A DNA stretch of 16,282 bases. It comes from Thermoplasmata archaeon. GTDB lineage: Archaea > Thermoplasmatota > Thermoplasmata > Thermoplasmatales > Thermoplasmataceae. The stretch covers positions 1 through 16,282 of the forward strand of contig JAJZZQ010000031.1 in the NCBI GenBank assembly GCA_021797525.1, given 5' to 3'. The position numbers and the translations under genes were made by a program. The stretch's first letter is position 1; every line of letters starts with the position of its first letter. Shown here one piece after another: positions 1 through 6,687 of the stretch. The notes beneath the pieces are model-generated. The model was not told the DNA's origin. It made no database searches and worked only from the letters and a program-made list of their open reading frames with translations.

Positions 1-85
1 AGGAAGCGAGATAAGGCCTGTAATAGATGCACTCAGGAAATGGGGTGAAAAATACATTACCTCTGGGGAAAACACCATATATTAA
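1..85 (+). CDS. HxlR-family winged-helix regulator, C-terminal end (partial)
   Basis: An open frame enters from the left edge (first full codon at 2) and stops at TAA 83-85, leaving 27 residues. The fragment contains EIRPVIDALRKWGEKYI, which matches the end of HxlR/MarR-like winged-helix regulators, where the last helix usually reads like 'l.pvl..L..Wge.y'. HxlR proteins are about 100-120 residue dimeric DNA-binding regulators, so about three quarters of the gene lies outside the window. A T-rich stretch (86-93) follows the stop and may end transcription. The IS66 element starts 15 bases after the stop. Assignment rests on this short C-terminal match only. Confidence 0.5.
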   Translation, partial: GSEIRPVIDALRKWGEKYITSGENTIY

Positions 86-99
86 TTTTTCTTTGAAAT

Positions 100-124
100 G
101 TAACTGGTCAGTCTAATGTGCAAT
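100..124 (+). repeat. IS66 left terminal inverted repeat
   Basis: Fifteen bases (100-114) are perfectly inverted at 1594-1608. The next ten bases match the other end imperfectly. Confidence 0.85.
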
Positions 125-154
125 AGATTTATCCATATCCGGTGTTATCAACCG

Positions 155-170
155 AAAGATCCTTATATGG
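155..170 (+). promoter_or_regulatory. TATA box and BRE-like site for the IS66 transposase
   Basis: TTATAT at 163-168 is preceded by a purine-rich stretch (CGAAAGAT). Transcription about 26 bases downstream would begin near 190-192, on the ATG at 192. That favours a leaderless start at the seventh codon of the long frame rather than at ATG 174. Confidence 0.5.
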
Positions 171-173
171 CTA

Positions 174-1577
174 ATGCATTATATTAATAGAATGATTAAA
201 CTGCTTGCAGAAACGCCCAGGGATCAGGAGATCATAGACAACCTGCAGCGTTCTCTGGATCAATTCAAGAAACACATGGAAAATCGCATCAAAGAGCTCA
301 GGGAGGAATTTGAGGAATACAAGAAAAGGCATCCTGCCACTGTTGGCGTAAAGAACGGAAAGACATATGATATAGCAAAATTGAAGGATGCTCCCTCTGG
401 CAATAAGATCATTCAGGAATTGCCGGAGAAAAGAAAGCCCGGAGCACAGCCCAAGCACAAGGGGCATTTCAGGATCAGGTCGAGACCAACGGAGAGGGTG
501 ATAATGCACCTTGATCTCCATGAGTGCCCGGATTGCCATTCATCCCTGAGACGAAGGGGAACTCGAAATCGCATAATAGAGGATATTCCTGTCATAAAAC
601 CGGATATCATAGAGTACAGCATGGACAGATTATACTGCAAAATGTGCCACAGGATGTATGAACCAGATATACCTGAAGCACTCTCCGGTGCAACACTTTC
701 CATCAAGGCCATGCTCACAGTGGCATATTTCCGGATTGGTATGAGGATGGGCATTGAGAACACTGCATCAACAATGATGCAGGTCTTCGGCATAAGGATA
801 TCTGAAGGTGAGATACAGCACATACTGTCACAGCTTTCTGGCACACTTGGAGTGGAATATGAAAATCTTCTGATAGAGATAAGGAATGCACCATCAAGGC
901 ACATGGATTCAACCTCATGGAAGATTGGTGGGAATCCATACAATCTATGGACATTTCTCACGAAGGGAGAGGCAATATTCCTTGTGTCAAAGGGCAATGG
1001 CCATGAGGTTCCCATGAACACGCTGAAGAACCACAGGGGTATAGACATTCATGACAGGCATTCTGCATTCGAAACCCTCGCTTCGAAAACAGGCAACGAT
1101 CAGCAGTACTGCTGGTCCCATATCATATGCGACGCAAAGGAACTCGAGGAATTCTATGGTGAAGAAGGTGCAAGAATAAAGAGGGCACTGCAGGCAGTAT
1201 ACGATGATGCAAAGAAATTCCATGGTCATGGCACCATGGATGATGTGGAGAAGCTTTACCACAAACTTACCTTCCTTCTGGGTTCTGATTATGAGCATAA
1301 AAAATCAAGGAGATTCGTTGAAAACCTCCTGAAGCGAAAGAAGGAGTGGCTATTCCAGTTTGTCATAAATCCGGATGTTGAATCAACAAACAACAGGGCT
1401 GAAAGGGCTTTGAGGCCTTCTGTAATATACAGGAAAACATCAGGTGGATCCAGATCGGAGAGAGGTGCAGAGATATACACAACACTGCATTCCATATACT
1501 ACACATCAAAGCTGAGGAAGAAGAACTTCATCAGCGATACGCCAGAACTGATCAGAAGAAAGGCTAAACCGGGGTAA
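174..1577 (+). CDS. IS66-family transposase (TnpC type)
   Basis: This 467-residue protein is the DDE transposase that excises and inserts the element. In order it shows an N-terminal coiled coil (about 15-50), a basic linker, a zinc-finger module with C118, C121, C155 and C158, and the IS66 catalytic core. The core includes MDSTSWK (D245), IDIHDRH (D291/D294), a CWSH signature (313-316) and TNNRAERALRP with catalytic E410, followed by the conserved KTSGGSRSERG segment. Length is slightly under that of bacterial TnpC (about 510). No frameshift or stop is visible, so the enzyme looks intact. ATG 174 opens the longest frame, but the TATA box at 163-168 makes ATG 192 (residue 7) a better real start. 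The stop TAA lies 17 bases before the right terminal repeat. Confidence 0.9.
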   Translation: MHYINRMIKLLAETPRDQEIIDNLQRSLDQFKKHMENRIKELREEFEEYKKRHPATVGVKNGKTYDIAKLKDAPSGNKIIQELPEKRKPGAQPKHKGHFRIRSRPTERVIMHLDLHECPDCHSSLRRRGTRNRIIEDIPVIKPDIIEYSMDRLYCKMCHRMYEPDIPEALSGATLSIKAMLTVAYFRIGMRMGIENTASTMMQVFGIRISEGEIQHILSQLSGTLGVEYENLLIEIRNAPSRHMDSTSWKIGGNPYNLWTFLTKGEAIFLVSKGNGHEVPMNTLKNHRGIDIHDRHSAFETLASKTGNDQQYCWSHIICDAKELEEFYGEEGARIKRALQAVYDDAKKFHGHGTMDDVEKLYHKLTFLLGSDYEHKKSRRFVENLLKRKKEWLFQFVINPDVESTNNRAERALRPSVIYRKTSGGSRSERGAEIYTTLHSIYYTSKLRKKNFISDTPELIRRKAKPG

Positions 1578-1796
1578 TTGGATCTGGCACTTCAGACTGA
1601 CCAGTTACCTTTTTACCTAATATTTTTAAGTGTTGTAATATTTATGATTGGTACTGGTTCTCTTATTTATGGCACACTAAAAATGGAAGACTATGGAATT
1701 CCCTTTCTATTAGGAATATTTACGTTGGGCGGAGTTTTGAGAGTTATTATACAAAAGAAAAGGAATTTTACTATTATACGTAAAAAAAATGATTGA
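1578..1796 (+). pseudogene. Small hydrophobic protein, 5' end replaced by the IS66 right end
   Basis: The open frame begins with a TTG directly after the transposase stop and reads through the IS66 right repeat. Only 1609 onward is host sequence. That part encodes about 62 residues with two hydrophobic segments (roughly PFYLIFLSVVIFMIGTGSLIY and GIPFLLGIFTLGGVLRVII), then a basic tail. It looks like the C-terminal part of a two-or-more-helix membrane protein beheaded by the IS, or a small protein that now starts in the IS. I do not recognise the family. It ends at TGA 1794-1796. No promoter is visible, and expression would need read-through from the transposase. Confidence 0.4.
1584..1608 (-). 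repeat. IS66 right terminal inverted repeat
   Basis: Mirror copy of the left end; the outer 15 bases (1594-1608) are perfect. The repeat lies within an open frame that runs on into the small membrane-protein remnant. Confidence 0.85.
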
Positions 1797-1840
1797 CGAA
1801 TCGTTACGATATCTTGATCTGCTACCCTTAAAACATTAAT

Positions 1841-1858
1841 CAAATCCCGACCGGTCCA
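1841..1858 (+). repeat. tRNA 3'-end-like repeat, copy 1 (possible attachment-site remnant)
   Basis: CAAATCCCGACCGGTCCA reads as tRNA positions 56-73: the end of the T loop, T-stem 3' strand CCCGA, acceptor 3' strand CCGGTCC and discriminator A. No 5' part of a tRNA precedes it. Copy 2 lies exactly 670 bases downstream with one mismatch in 17. Confidence 0.5.
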
Positions 1859-1954
1859 TAGTCCATCATTTTAAATTTCAAAACACAGTTGTAAACGGCT
1901 GATACTGGTTGAATGCAATGCGAACCGAACAGTTTCATTGTTCCACATTGAGTG

Positions 1955-1993
1955 TCGTTATATACTGCATATAGTTTTCCATAATCGTTATAT
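1955..1993 (+). promoter_or_regulatory. Tandem TCGTTATAT elements upstream of the first toxin-antitoxin pair
   Basis: The nonamer TCGTTATAT occurs at 1955-1963 and again at 1985-1993, 30 bases apart. Each contains a TATA-like core. The first would place transcription near 1987 (short leader before ATG 2000), the second near 2016 (on GTG 2015). The pair could be two promoters, or a promoter plus an operator bound by the antitoxin, as is usual for autoregulated toxin-antitoxin operons. Confidence 0.35.
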
Positions 1994-1999
1994 GCTATC

Positions 2000-2200
2000 A
2001 TGAAATTAAAACTCGTGATTCAGACTACAATACAAGTGTCTAGAGAGACTAGGGAGAGACTTAAGAAAATAGGAAGCAAGGGTCAGACCTATGATGAAAT
2101 AATCAACAAGTTCCTTGAAATCGGGGAGAAAGTAATGTTCTTCAACGAGCTCGATAGAATTTCTGACAACGAGGAGTTCATACCACTTGACCAGCTATGA
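2000..2200 (+). CDS. Antitoxin of RelBE-type module 1 (ribbon-helix-helix-like)
   Basis: This 66-residue protein has an N-terminal strand-helix pattern (TTIQVSRETRERLKKIG followed by QTYDEIINKFLE), typical of small archaeal ribbon-helix-helix antitoxins that dimerise through the strand, bind their own promoter and wrap the toxin with an acidic C-terminal tail (here ISDNEEFIPLDQL). The frame opens at ATG 2000; GTG 2015, just before the conserved TTIQVS strand, is a credible alternative because of the TATA-like site at 1985-1993. The 3' end overlaps the toxin frame by 14 bases, suggesting translational coupling. Both genes sit between two tRNA-like repeats. Expected role: neutralise the neighbouring RelE-like toxin and repress the operon. 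Confidence 0.7.
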   Translation: MKLKLVIQTTIQVSRETRERLKKIGSKGQTYDEIINKFLEIGEKVMFFNELDRISDNEEFIPLDQL

Positions 2201-2456
2201 AGTGCTCGTTTCTCAGACTGCTGCCATGGAGTTGAAGGCAATGGAGGAAAACCTGCAGGCGAGAATAGCGGAAACACTGAGGCAACTTGCAGAAGACCCC
2301 AGCAACAGATCAGGCAGGCTGGACGTCAAGAAACTCTCAGCAACGAAGAGGCACTACTATAGGTTGAGAGTGGGGGAGCGTAGAATTATATTTTTTACAG
2401 ACGAGAAGGCAATTAAAGTTGTGAGAATTGCCAACAGATCTGACGTTTACTCCTGA
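2187..2456 (+). CDS. RelE/ParE-superfamily toxin of module 1
   Basis: The protein has 89 residues with the RelE fold pattern: an opening strand YEVLVSQTAAMEL, two helices with basic residues, then the C-terminal sheet core RHYYRLRVGERRIIFFTDEKAIKVVRIANRSDVYS. The RLRVGERRIIF and R-DVY ending are the usual hallmarks of RelE/YoeB/ParE-like toxins, which cleave ribosome-bound mRNA (RelE branch) or target gyrase (ParE branch). The sequence alone does not separate the branches, though archaeal members of this type are normally RelE-like. The start is TTG 2187, inside the antitoxin gene; ATG 2197 is in another frame, and GTG 2202 is a shorter alternative. No disruption is seen. A second, convergent module begins 84 bases beyond its stop. 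Confidence 0.75.
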   Translation: MTSYEVLVSQTAAMELKAMEENLQARIAETLRQLAEDPSNRSGRLDVKKLSATKRHYYRLRVGERRIIFFTDEKAIKVVRIANRSDVYS

Positions 2457-2510
2457 TTGGATTGGCAACATACCAATAGCTTCTGTTGGTGTATTCTATT
2501 AACCTTTAAG

Positions 2511-2527
2511 CAAATCCCGATCGGTCC
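2511..2527 (+). repeat. tRNA 3'-end-like repeat, copy 2
   Basis: CAAATCCCGATCGGTCC matches copy 1 in 16 of 17 bases. The single change (C to T at tRNA position 66) would keep a G-U pair in the acceptor stem; the discriminator base is G here. The two copies bracket toxin-antitoxin module 1 as direct repeats. Confidence 0.5.
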
Positions 2528-2539
2528 GTTCGAGCCTAA

Positions 2540-2794
2540 TTATCCATATACGTTCTTTCTATGTCCAATCTTTATTACGACAACTACCAACTCATTGTTC
2601 TTGATTTGATAAATTGCCCTATAATCTCCCATCCTCAGACTCCACAGTCCGGTCAATATTGAAGTCATAGGTTTCCCGCTCTCAGGGTCAGTTTCAAGCT
2701 TGCGAAGAGATTTCAGTATCCTGTTCCTGATTGCTTTGTCACATTTCTTGATAAACTCCTCTGATTCTGCGGTGAGGACGATCCCAAAAGACAA
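2540..2794 (-). CDS. RelE-family toxin of module 2
   Basis: This 84-residue protein shows the canonical RelE C-terminal pattern: LWSLRMGDYRAIYQI (the basic 'LR.GdYR.iY' strand) and VIKIGHRKNVYG (the 'igHR..vY' ending that supplies positively charged residues for mRNA binding and cleavage). The N-terminal part is strand FGIVLTAESEEFI plus a basic helical hairpin, with DPESGKP in the connecting loop. It probably acts as a ribosome-dependent mRNA interferase held inactive by the antitoxin encoded two bases upstream. Start codon is TTG 2794. It is more typical of the family than the module 1 toxin and not closely similar to it, so the two pairs are unlikely to be recent duplicates. Confidence 0.8.
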   Translation of the reverse strand: MSFGIVLTAESEEFIKKCDKAIRNRILKSLRKLETDPESGKPMTSILTGLWSLRMGDYRAIYQIKNNELVVVVIKIGHRKNVYG

Positions 2795-2796
2795 TA

Positions 2797-3057
2797 CTAG
2801 TCAAGCTCCTTGATAATTTGATCGAGAGTCTTTGTTCTGCCGGACTTTATGTCTTCAAGCCCCCGTGCAATTCCCTTCATCATTTCTGGATCCGAAAGAA
2901 TCTCGAGTGTTTCTATTAGAGAGTCTCTGCTGGCTACATCGGGGGAATAGGAATCTATTAATCTTGAGATGAGATCGTTGTAAGATTCTCTCGGGTGTAT
3001 TTTTAGGCGATTCAGCCTTTCTTTGAGTTCATTGTCAATCTGAACTGTAGTAACCAT
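2797..3057 (-). CDS. Antitoxin of RelBE-type module 2
   Basis: This 86-residue protein begins MVTTVQIDNELKERLNRLK, the strand-helix start of a ribbon-helix-helix DNA-binding domain, followed by a second helix (ESYNDLISRLIDSY). Its C-terminal half has a RelB-like toxin-binding helix with 'LSDPEMMKGIARGLEDIKSG' at about residues 54-73. ATG 3057 is supported by a TATA-like element centred about 26 bases upstream (3080-3087), which implies a leaderless transcript. It ends two bases before the toxin start. Role: bind and silence the toxin and repress the shared promoter. Confidence 0.8.
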   Translation of the reverse strand: MVTTVQIDNELKERLNRLKIHPRESYNDLISRLIDSYSPDVASRDSLIETLEILSDPEMMKGIARGLEDIKSGRTKTLDQIIKELD

Positions 3058-3077
3058 AGGTAGCTATAGAAACCGAT

Positions 3078-3089
3078 AGTTATTAAACG
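3078..3089 (-). promoter_or_regulatory. TATA box for toxin-antitoxin module 2
   Basis: On the minus strand TTTAATAA (plus 3080-3087) is centred about 26 bases before ATG 3057, the expected spacing for an archaeal leaderless gene. Confidence 0.45.
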
Positions 3090-3325
3090 TTCTGTATACT
3101 GCAGCCCCTACTGATTATGTATGAGAAGGATTCCCCCATTCTATCCTTTCTACAAAATTGTCTCCACAATAAGGGTATTTGAGGCTCTCTCTTCTCATAT
3201 GAATTGCGCTTATGCCACGCAGCTCTGTTCCGTCAATGGCATGGTAAAATTCCACTCCAAACTACTTTACGCGGTCCGGACAGAAAGCATTCGAGACTTT
3301 GCTTTCCGTGGTTTTGCTCGGTATT
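3090..3325. other. Gene-free stretch before the IS1634-like element
   Basis: No convincing gene is visible. A 69-codon plus-strand frame (3121-3330) has no recognisable domain. On the minus strand, 3115-3261 encodes 48 residues without a start codon, ending in YPYCGDNFVERIEWGNPSHT. This could be the remnant of a protein with a CxxC-like metal site, but only one cysteine pair half remains and I cannot assign it. The stretch is probably debris between mobile elements. Confidence 0.3.
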
Positions 3326-3338
3326 CGTGACTTTACAT
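3326..3338 (+). repeat. Outer inverted repeat, left copy, of the IS1634-like element
   Basis: Thirteen bases exactly inverted at 5038-5050. Confidence 0.65.
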
Positions 3339-3485
3339 CAATTGTCTCCTTTTATTCTGTGAAACCTGTGTTTCACTTGTTTTCAGGGTGCTACGGCGTG
3401 TAATTGAGCCTAGTTCATAATGGTTGGTATTTCAGTGCGTTTGTGTGGTTATGGATGGTAAGGTTTTTATTCACAGGGTGCATAC

Positions 3486-4970
3486 ATGTTCATGCCTGGA
3501 ATCGTCTGGAAGTCTGTGCATGGGAAGAAGTACATGGTGCTAAGGTGGAAGAAATGGGAAAATGGCCAGTCCAGGGTGACGAAGGAGATATACATAGGCG
3601 ATGAGGAGAGACTTGCCCGTATTCTCGAGAATCCATGTGAGGATGTCGATATCACTTCCCTCGGTTACGGTGCCACTGCATCTGTAATCACCATGGACAG
3701 AACAGTGGGGGTGAAGGGCATTGTGGATGAGATTATGGGGCACAGGGGTAGCGGCATGTCACCGGGGGATTATGTGCTGCTGTTCGTAATGAACAGGCTC
3801 TCCGACCCGAGATCAAAGAATGGCATGGCTGAATGGATGGCCACCGATTTCGCATCCACCATATATTCACAGGTATCTTCACAGGGTTACTGGAACGTCA
3901 TGGATCGCTTCACGGAACCACAGATCAGGGAGATCAAGGTCAGGATTAGGGATCGCCTGATCTCCATGGGCTATGATCGCTCGAGGATCTTCATCGACGG
4001 ATCGAACTTCTACACCTACATGAGGGAGAACGGCATGGCCAGGAGGGGTCATAACAAGGCTCACAGATATGACCTGAACCAGATCGCATACTACATAGAG
4101 GCAAACGAAGATTACATACCGCTCTATGGTGACTCGTATCCAGGCAATGAACCGGATGCCAACACGTTCGGGATGATTGTCGAGAATGTCCCTGACGATT
4201 CAATACTGATCTTTGACCGGGGATACAATTCGGAGGAGAATGTCAAGAAGATAGGAAAGAGAATGTACGTTGGCGCACTGATACAGTCGGATCACAGGGA
4301 CCTCATGGCAATTCCGCTTGAGAGGGATTCATTCACCGAGACCAGGAAGAGAGTTTACGGCAGGGAACACAGAATCATTGTATACCACAGTTCCAGGCTG
4401 GAGAAGAGACAGATCATCTCCTTCATGAAGAGGTTCAAAATGGCATACATGAAGGTAAGCAGCATCATGGCATCTGGAGATTCCGATGCCCTGATCAGGG
4501 CGCAATATTATCTGGAATCCGTGCACCTGCAGGAGACAATTCTCCTGCCGGATCTCAGGGTCAACAGGGAACGCATGCACGAGAGGTTGGGAATGCTCGG
4601 GAAGGGGGCGCTGTTCACAGACATTGAAAATGTGAAATCCGAGGACATCATCGATCTCTACCGGAAGCGGAACAGGGTGGAACACTGCTTCCGCACCATC
4701 AGCATGCGTGATCTCATGTCCCCTGAATACCACTGGACGGAGCAGAAGATAAGGGTTCACATGCTCTTTTCCCACATAGCATACCTGTTCCTTGCCCTAA
4801 TCTACAACAGGATAAGGGAGATCGGATCACTGGCATCCACAACGGAGATCCTGAAAACGATCAGGATAACCATGCTCGCTAGAGGAAGATCAGTCAGGAA
4901 AGTGATAAAGTCAGAGGACGAGAGTGGGAGAAAGGCCATTGACATCCTTGGCATCAGGGACCTGAATTAG
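3486..4970 (+). CDS. IS1634/IS4-type DDE transposase
   Basis: This 494-residue protein is the element's transposase. After a short basic N-terminus and a 'TKEIYIGDEERLARIL' segment common in IS1634-type proteins, it has an all-helical DNA-binding region (about 85-165). The RNase H-like core follows, with FIDGSNFYTY (D171), LIFDRGYNS (D244) and a C-terminal LYRKRNRVEHCFR (Y-R-E type signature, E399), then hydrophobic helices MLFSHIAYLFLALIYNRI. The large helical insert between the second D and the E is characteristic of IS4/IS1634 proteins. No stop or shift is seen, so it looks intact. ATG 3486 and ATG 3492 are both possible. A T-rich TATA-like box (3465-3472) fits a leaderless start near 3492. 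Confidence 0.85.
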   Translation: MFMPGIVWKSVHGKKYMVLRWKKWENGQSRVTKEIYIGDEERLARILENPCEDVDITSLGYGATASVITMDRTVGVKGIVDEIMGHRGSGMSPGDYVLLFVMNRLSDPRSKNGMAEWMATDFASTIYSQVSSQGYWNVMDRFTEPQIREIKVRIRDRLISMGYDRSRIFIDGSNFYTYMRENGMARRGHNKAHRYDLNQIAYYIEANEDYIPLYGDSYPGNEPDANTFGMIVENVPDDSILIFDRGYNSEENVKKIGKRMYVGALIQSDHRDLMAIPLERDSFTETRKRVYGREHRIIVYHSSRLEKRQIISFMKRFKMAYMKVSSIMASGDSDALIRAQYYLESVHLQETILLPDLRVNRERMHERLGMLGKGALFTDIENVKSEDIIDLYRKRNRVEHCFRTISMRDLMSPEYHWTEQKIRVHMLFSHIAYLFLALIYNRIREIGSLASTTEILKTIRITMLARGRSVRKVIKSEDESGRKAIDILGIRDLN

Positions 4971-5239
4971 CACCCTGAACCCAAATTCCTGGCGAGTCCG
5001 TGCAATAGCCACCTGAAAGTGTCTTAAGATTCAAAGCATGTAAAGTCACGATCATGGTGTTCCAGTTCTGCGATGGCTCGGGTCACTCAAATGAAATAAC
5101 CCGAAACCTTGCATTCTATGATCTTTTTCTTCAACAAGGAACTTCTTTTACCCGAGACTTATATATCCATAAACGAGAGAAAAGGCGACTACAGCGACTT
5201 AAAATCAGGCTAAATGTTAGAGTTTTGTTTATCCCTGTT
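4971..5239. other. Intergenic stretch after the IS1634-like transposase
   Basis: It holds the IS right end to 5050. Then comes about 190 bases with no recognised gene. A plus-strand frame at 5054-5323 runs into the DUF1015 gene from the opposite side and shows no domain. A 6-bp inverted repeat TCGGGT/ACCCGA at about 5079-5104 could form a weak hairpin. This region would contain the 3' end of the DUF1015 transcript. Confidence 0.3.
5038..5050 (-). repeat. Outer inverted repeat, right copy, of the IS1634-like element
   Basis: Exact inverse of 3326-3338. It lies 68 bases beyond the transposase stop. Confidence 0.65.
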
Positions 5240-6412
5240 CTATTCACTGCCCCTGAACAGGTTAAGCAATATTCCCGATGGTATTTTAGGGAAAAAGTAG
5301 GTGGACTTTTGTGGGAGCACTGAAACCTTTTCCACAACATCTATGAACATCCTTTTGTTCCATTTTGGGAGAATTATAGCAAATGAACCCGGGTTTCTTT
5401 CAACTTCTTCGACAACTTCATTTTGATCGTGAAAATATGAAATCCTGTCGGCGAAATCATCCTCCTCGAATTTGCATAACCCTTCAAGTATTTTTTTGTT
5501 GGCCAGGCCAATGGGTATTTTTTCCTCCGGATCATTTTCTTCATCCCCTTTAATATGGACGCCAATCATTTTGCCATTATAAATTTTGAATTTTTCATTG
5601 CTGCATCCCTCTTCCTTGAATTCAATTCCACCAACACTGTTTCCAGCTTTAATTGCCGAACTGCATTCTTTCTGAACGAGCCTGTTAATTCCATCAATTT
5701 TCAATCCATCGCTCTGTATGGGTACAAGGTATGCCATTATGTTTGACCAGAATTCTTTTTCGACAGGATCAGAAGAATTCTGTGCGTTCATGATTGTAGC
5801 CTTTGTCCTGTGGTGCCCGTCTGCAATCACTGCATGGCTTTCTTTCAACAGTTCCTTCAGCCTGTCAATGCTGTCTTTATCAGATACAGAATAAATAGAG
5901 TTTTTCACATTCTGATAATCGGAAAAAGCAGCAATTCTTTCCTTTTTTTCAATAATCTCCTGCAGTGTTTTCTCCAATTCTTCGGAATCAACCGCAAAGT
6001 ATACCGGTTCAAGTTGTGCTTTCGAACTCAACATTATCCTGGCTCTCTCATCCACAGGTTTTGGAAAAGTTTTTTCATGCGGCTTTACATCATCATTTTC
6101 GGGATAGATTTTAACGAGGCATACCATTCCTGTGAGTCTCTTCATATTTCCCTCTTCTTCATACTGCTGGTCAATAACAAAAATTCCACCTGACGGCACG
6201 CGATGCAGAGCCCCATCTTCGATCCACTTTTGCAATAATTTGCTGACCTTGCTTACATCACCATTCTCAGGCAGTGTGAGGCAGCTTACATTCATATTAT
6301 CCTTCTTTAGTTCCTTCTCCACATTCTTTGAAATAGAATCAAATGGGGGGGATACAAATTTTGAGGTTTCACCACTGAACATAAAAGGTCTGAATTCTTT
6401 AATTGTTACCAT
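5240..6412 (-). CDS. DUF1015-family protein, associated with serine biosynthesis genes
   Basis: This 390-residue protein carries the DUF1015 hallmarks in order: SPPFDSIS (21-28), PHEKTFPKP (111-119), LEPVYFAV (134-141), IADGHHRTKA (196-205) and the C-terminal QKSTYFFPKIPSG (368-380). The family has no firmly established activity that I can cite, but it is widely found beside serA and class V aminotransferase genes, as here. The DGHHR motif resembles the conserved loop of the ParB/sulfiredoxin-like fold, which includes free-serine kinases such as SerK and SbnI; this relationship is my inference. ATG 6412 is chosen because a TATA box (6450-6458) lies about 42 bases upstream; the longer frame (to 6487) would start upstream of that box. 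It is a cytosolic protein with no signal peptide or membrane segment. It is transcribed divergently from the dehydrogenase-aminotransferase pair and ends at TAG 5240-5242. Confidence 0.8.
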   Translation of the reverse strand: MVTIKEFRPFMFSGETSKFVSPPFDSISKNVEKELKKDNMNVSCLTLPENGDVSKVSKLLQKWIEDGALHRVPSGGIFVIDQQYEEEGNMKRLTGMVCLVKIYPENDDVKPHEKTFPKPVDERARIMLSSKAQLEPVYFAVDSEELEKTLQEIIEKKERIAAFSDYQNVKNSIYSVSDKDSIDRLKELLKESHAVIADGHHRTKATIMNAQNSSDPVEKEFWSNIMAYLVPIQSDGLKIDGINRLVQKECSSAIKAGNSVGGIEFKEEGCSNEKFKIYNGKMIGVHIKGDEENDPEEKIPIGLANKKILEGLCKFEEDDFADRISYFHDQNEVVEEVERNPGSFAIILPKWNKRMFIDVVEKVSVLPQKSTYFFPKIPSGILLNLFRGSE

Positions 6413-6687
6413 AACCACACCATGCAACTGGATTGAATCCTGATGATTGTGTATAAATAAGTTGTGACAATAAATTAATAAGTACATAAAAACCGACGTT
6501 TTGTTTTTCAGGAGAAATATGGATCAGTTTTTAGTGAAAGATAGCAGGATTAAAACCTCGGCAATTACCTGTGCCGTGGATTAAAAAATTATTCATCCTG
6601 CAATTGTCTAAAATTATTCTCTGACATTCTGTCGGATGGTTATGAACGAAGATTAATTTCCCGTTGCATGATTACCTTTCGGAGCCA
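6413..6687. promoter_or_regulatory. Divergent promoter region between DUF1015 and serA
   Basis: Minus-strand TATA box TTTATAC (plus 6450-6458) serves DUF1015. Plus-strand TTAATTT (6653-6659) may serve the dehydrogenase. AAAAC-CGAC-GTTTT at about 6489-6502 is a short inverted repeat that could be an operator. A 21-codon ATG frame at 6519-6584 follows an AGGAG-like sequence and might be a leader peptide, but composition gives no support, so it is not called as a gene. Confidence 0.4.

Larger units (their letters stand above)
100..1608 (+). mobile_element. IS66-family insertion sequence (about 1.5 kb)
   Basis: The left end GTAACTGGTCAGTCT (100-114) is the exact reverse complement of 1594-1608, a 15-bp perfect terminal inverted repeat. 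Weaker similarity continues about ten bases inward on both sides. IS66 elements are known to end in GTAA, as here. A single transposase gene fills the element; no tnpA/tnpB accessory genes are present. The expected 8-bp target duplication is not seen: the flanks are TTTGAAAT and CTTTTTAC-like and do not match, so the flanks may have been rearranged after insertion. Confidence 0.85.
3326..5050 (+). mobile_element. IS1634/IS4-like insertion sequence (about 1.7 kb)
   Basis: CGTGACTTTACAT (3326-3338) is the exact inverse of 5038-5050. A second inverted pair lies further in: TTCAGGGTGCTA (3382-3393) against 4968-4979, where it overlaps the transposase stop codon. The spacing between outer and inner repeats differs (about 43 bases left, about 58 right), so the pairs are separate sites, perhaps ends and internal transposase-binding sites. 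No target duplication flanks the outer pair, so the exact ends are tentative. If only the inner pair were the ends, the element would be about 1.6 kb. Confidence 0.65.

Noticed and set aside
92..1616. 8-bp target duplication around IS66
   Set aside because: The bases next to the two terminal repeats do not match.
3121..3330. Plus-strand 69-codon frame
   Set aside because: It runs into the IS left repeat and has no recognisable domain; a low-confidence opposite-strand remnant is equally likely.
5054..5323. Plus-strand 89-codon frame downstream of the IS1634-like element
   Set aside because: It overlaps the DUF1015 3' end on the opposite strand and has no domain, promoter or coding-like pattern.
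6413..6487. Longer DUF1015 start at 6487
   Set aside because: The extra 25 residues lie across and upstream of the TATA box at 6450-6458 and are unlike the family N-terminus.
6519..6584. 21-codon leader peptide upstream of serA with an AGGAG-like site
   Set aside because: It contains no run of serine codons and no attenuator hairpin, and many archaeal genes here are leaderless; it is too weak to call.
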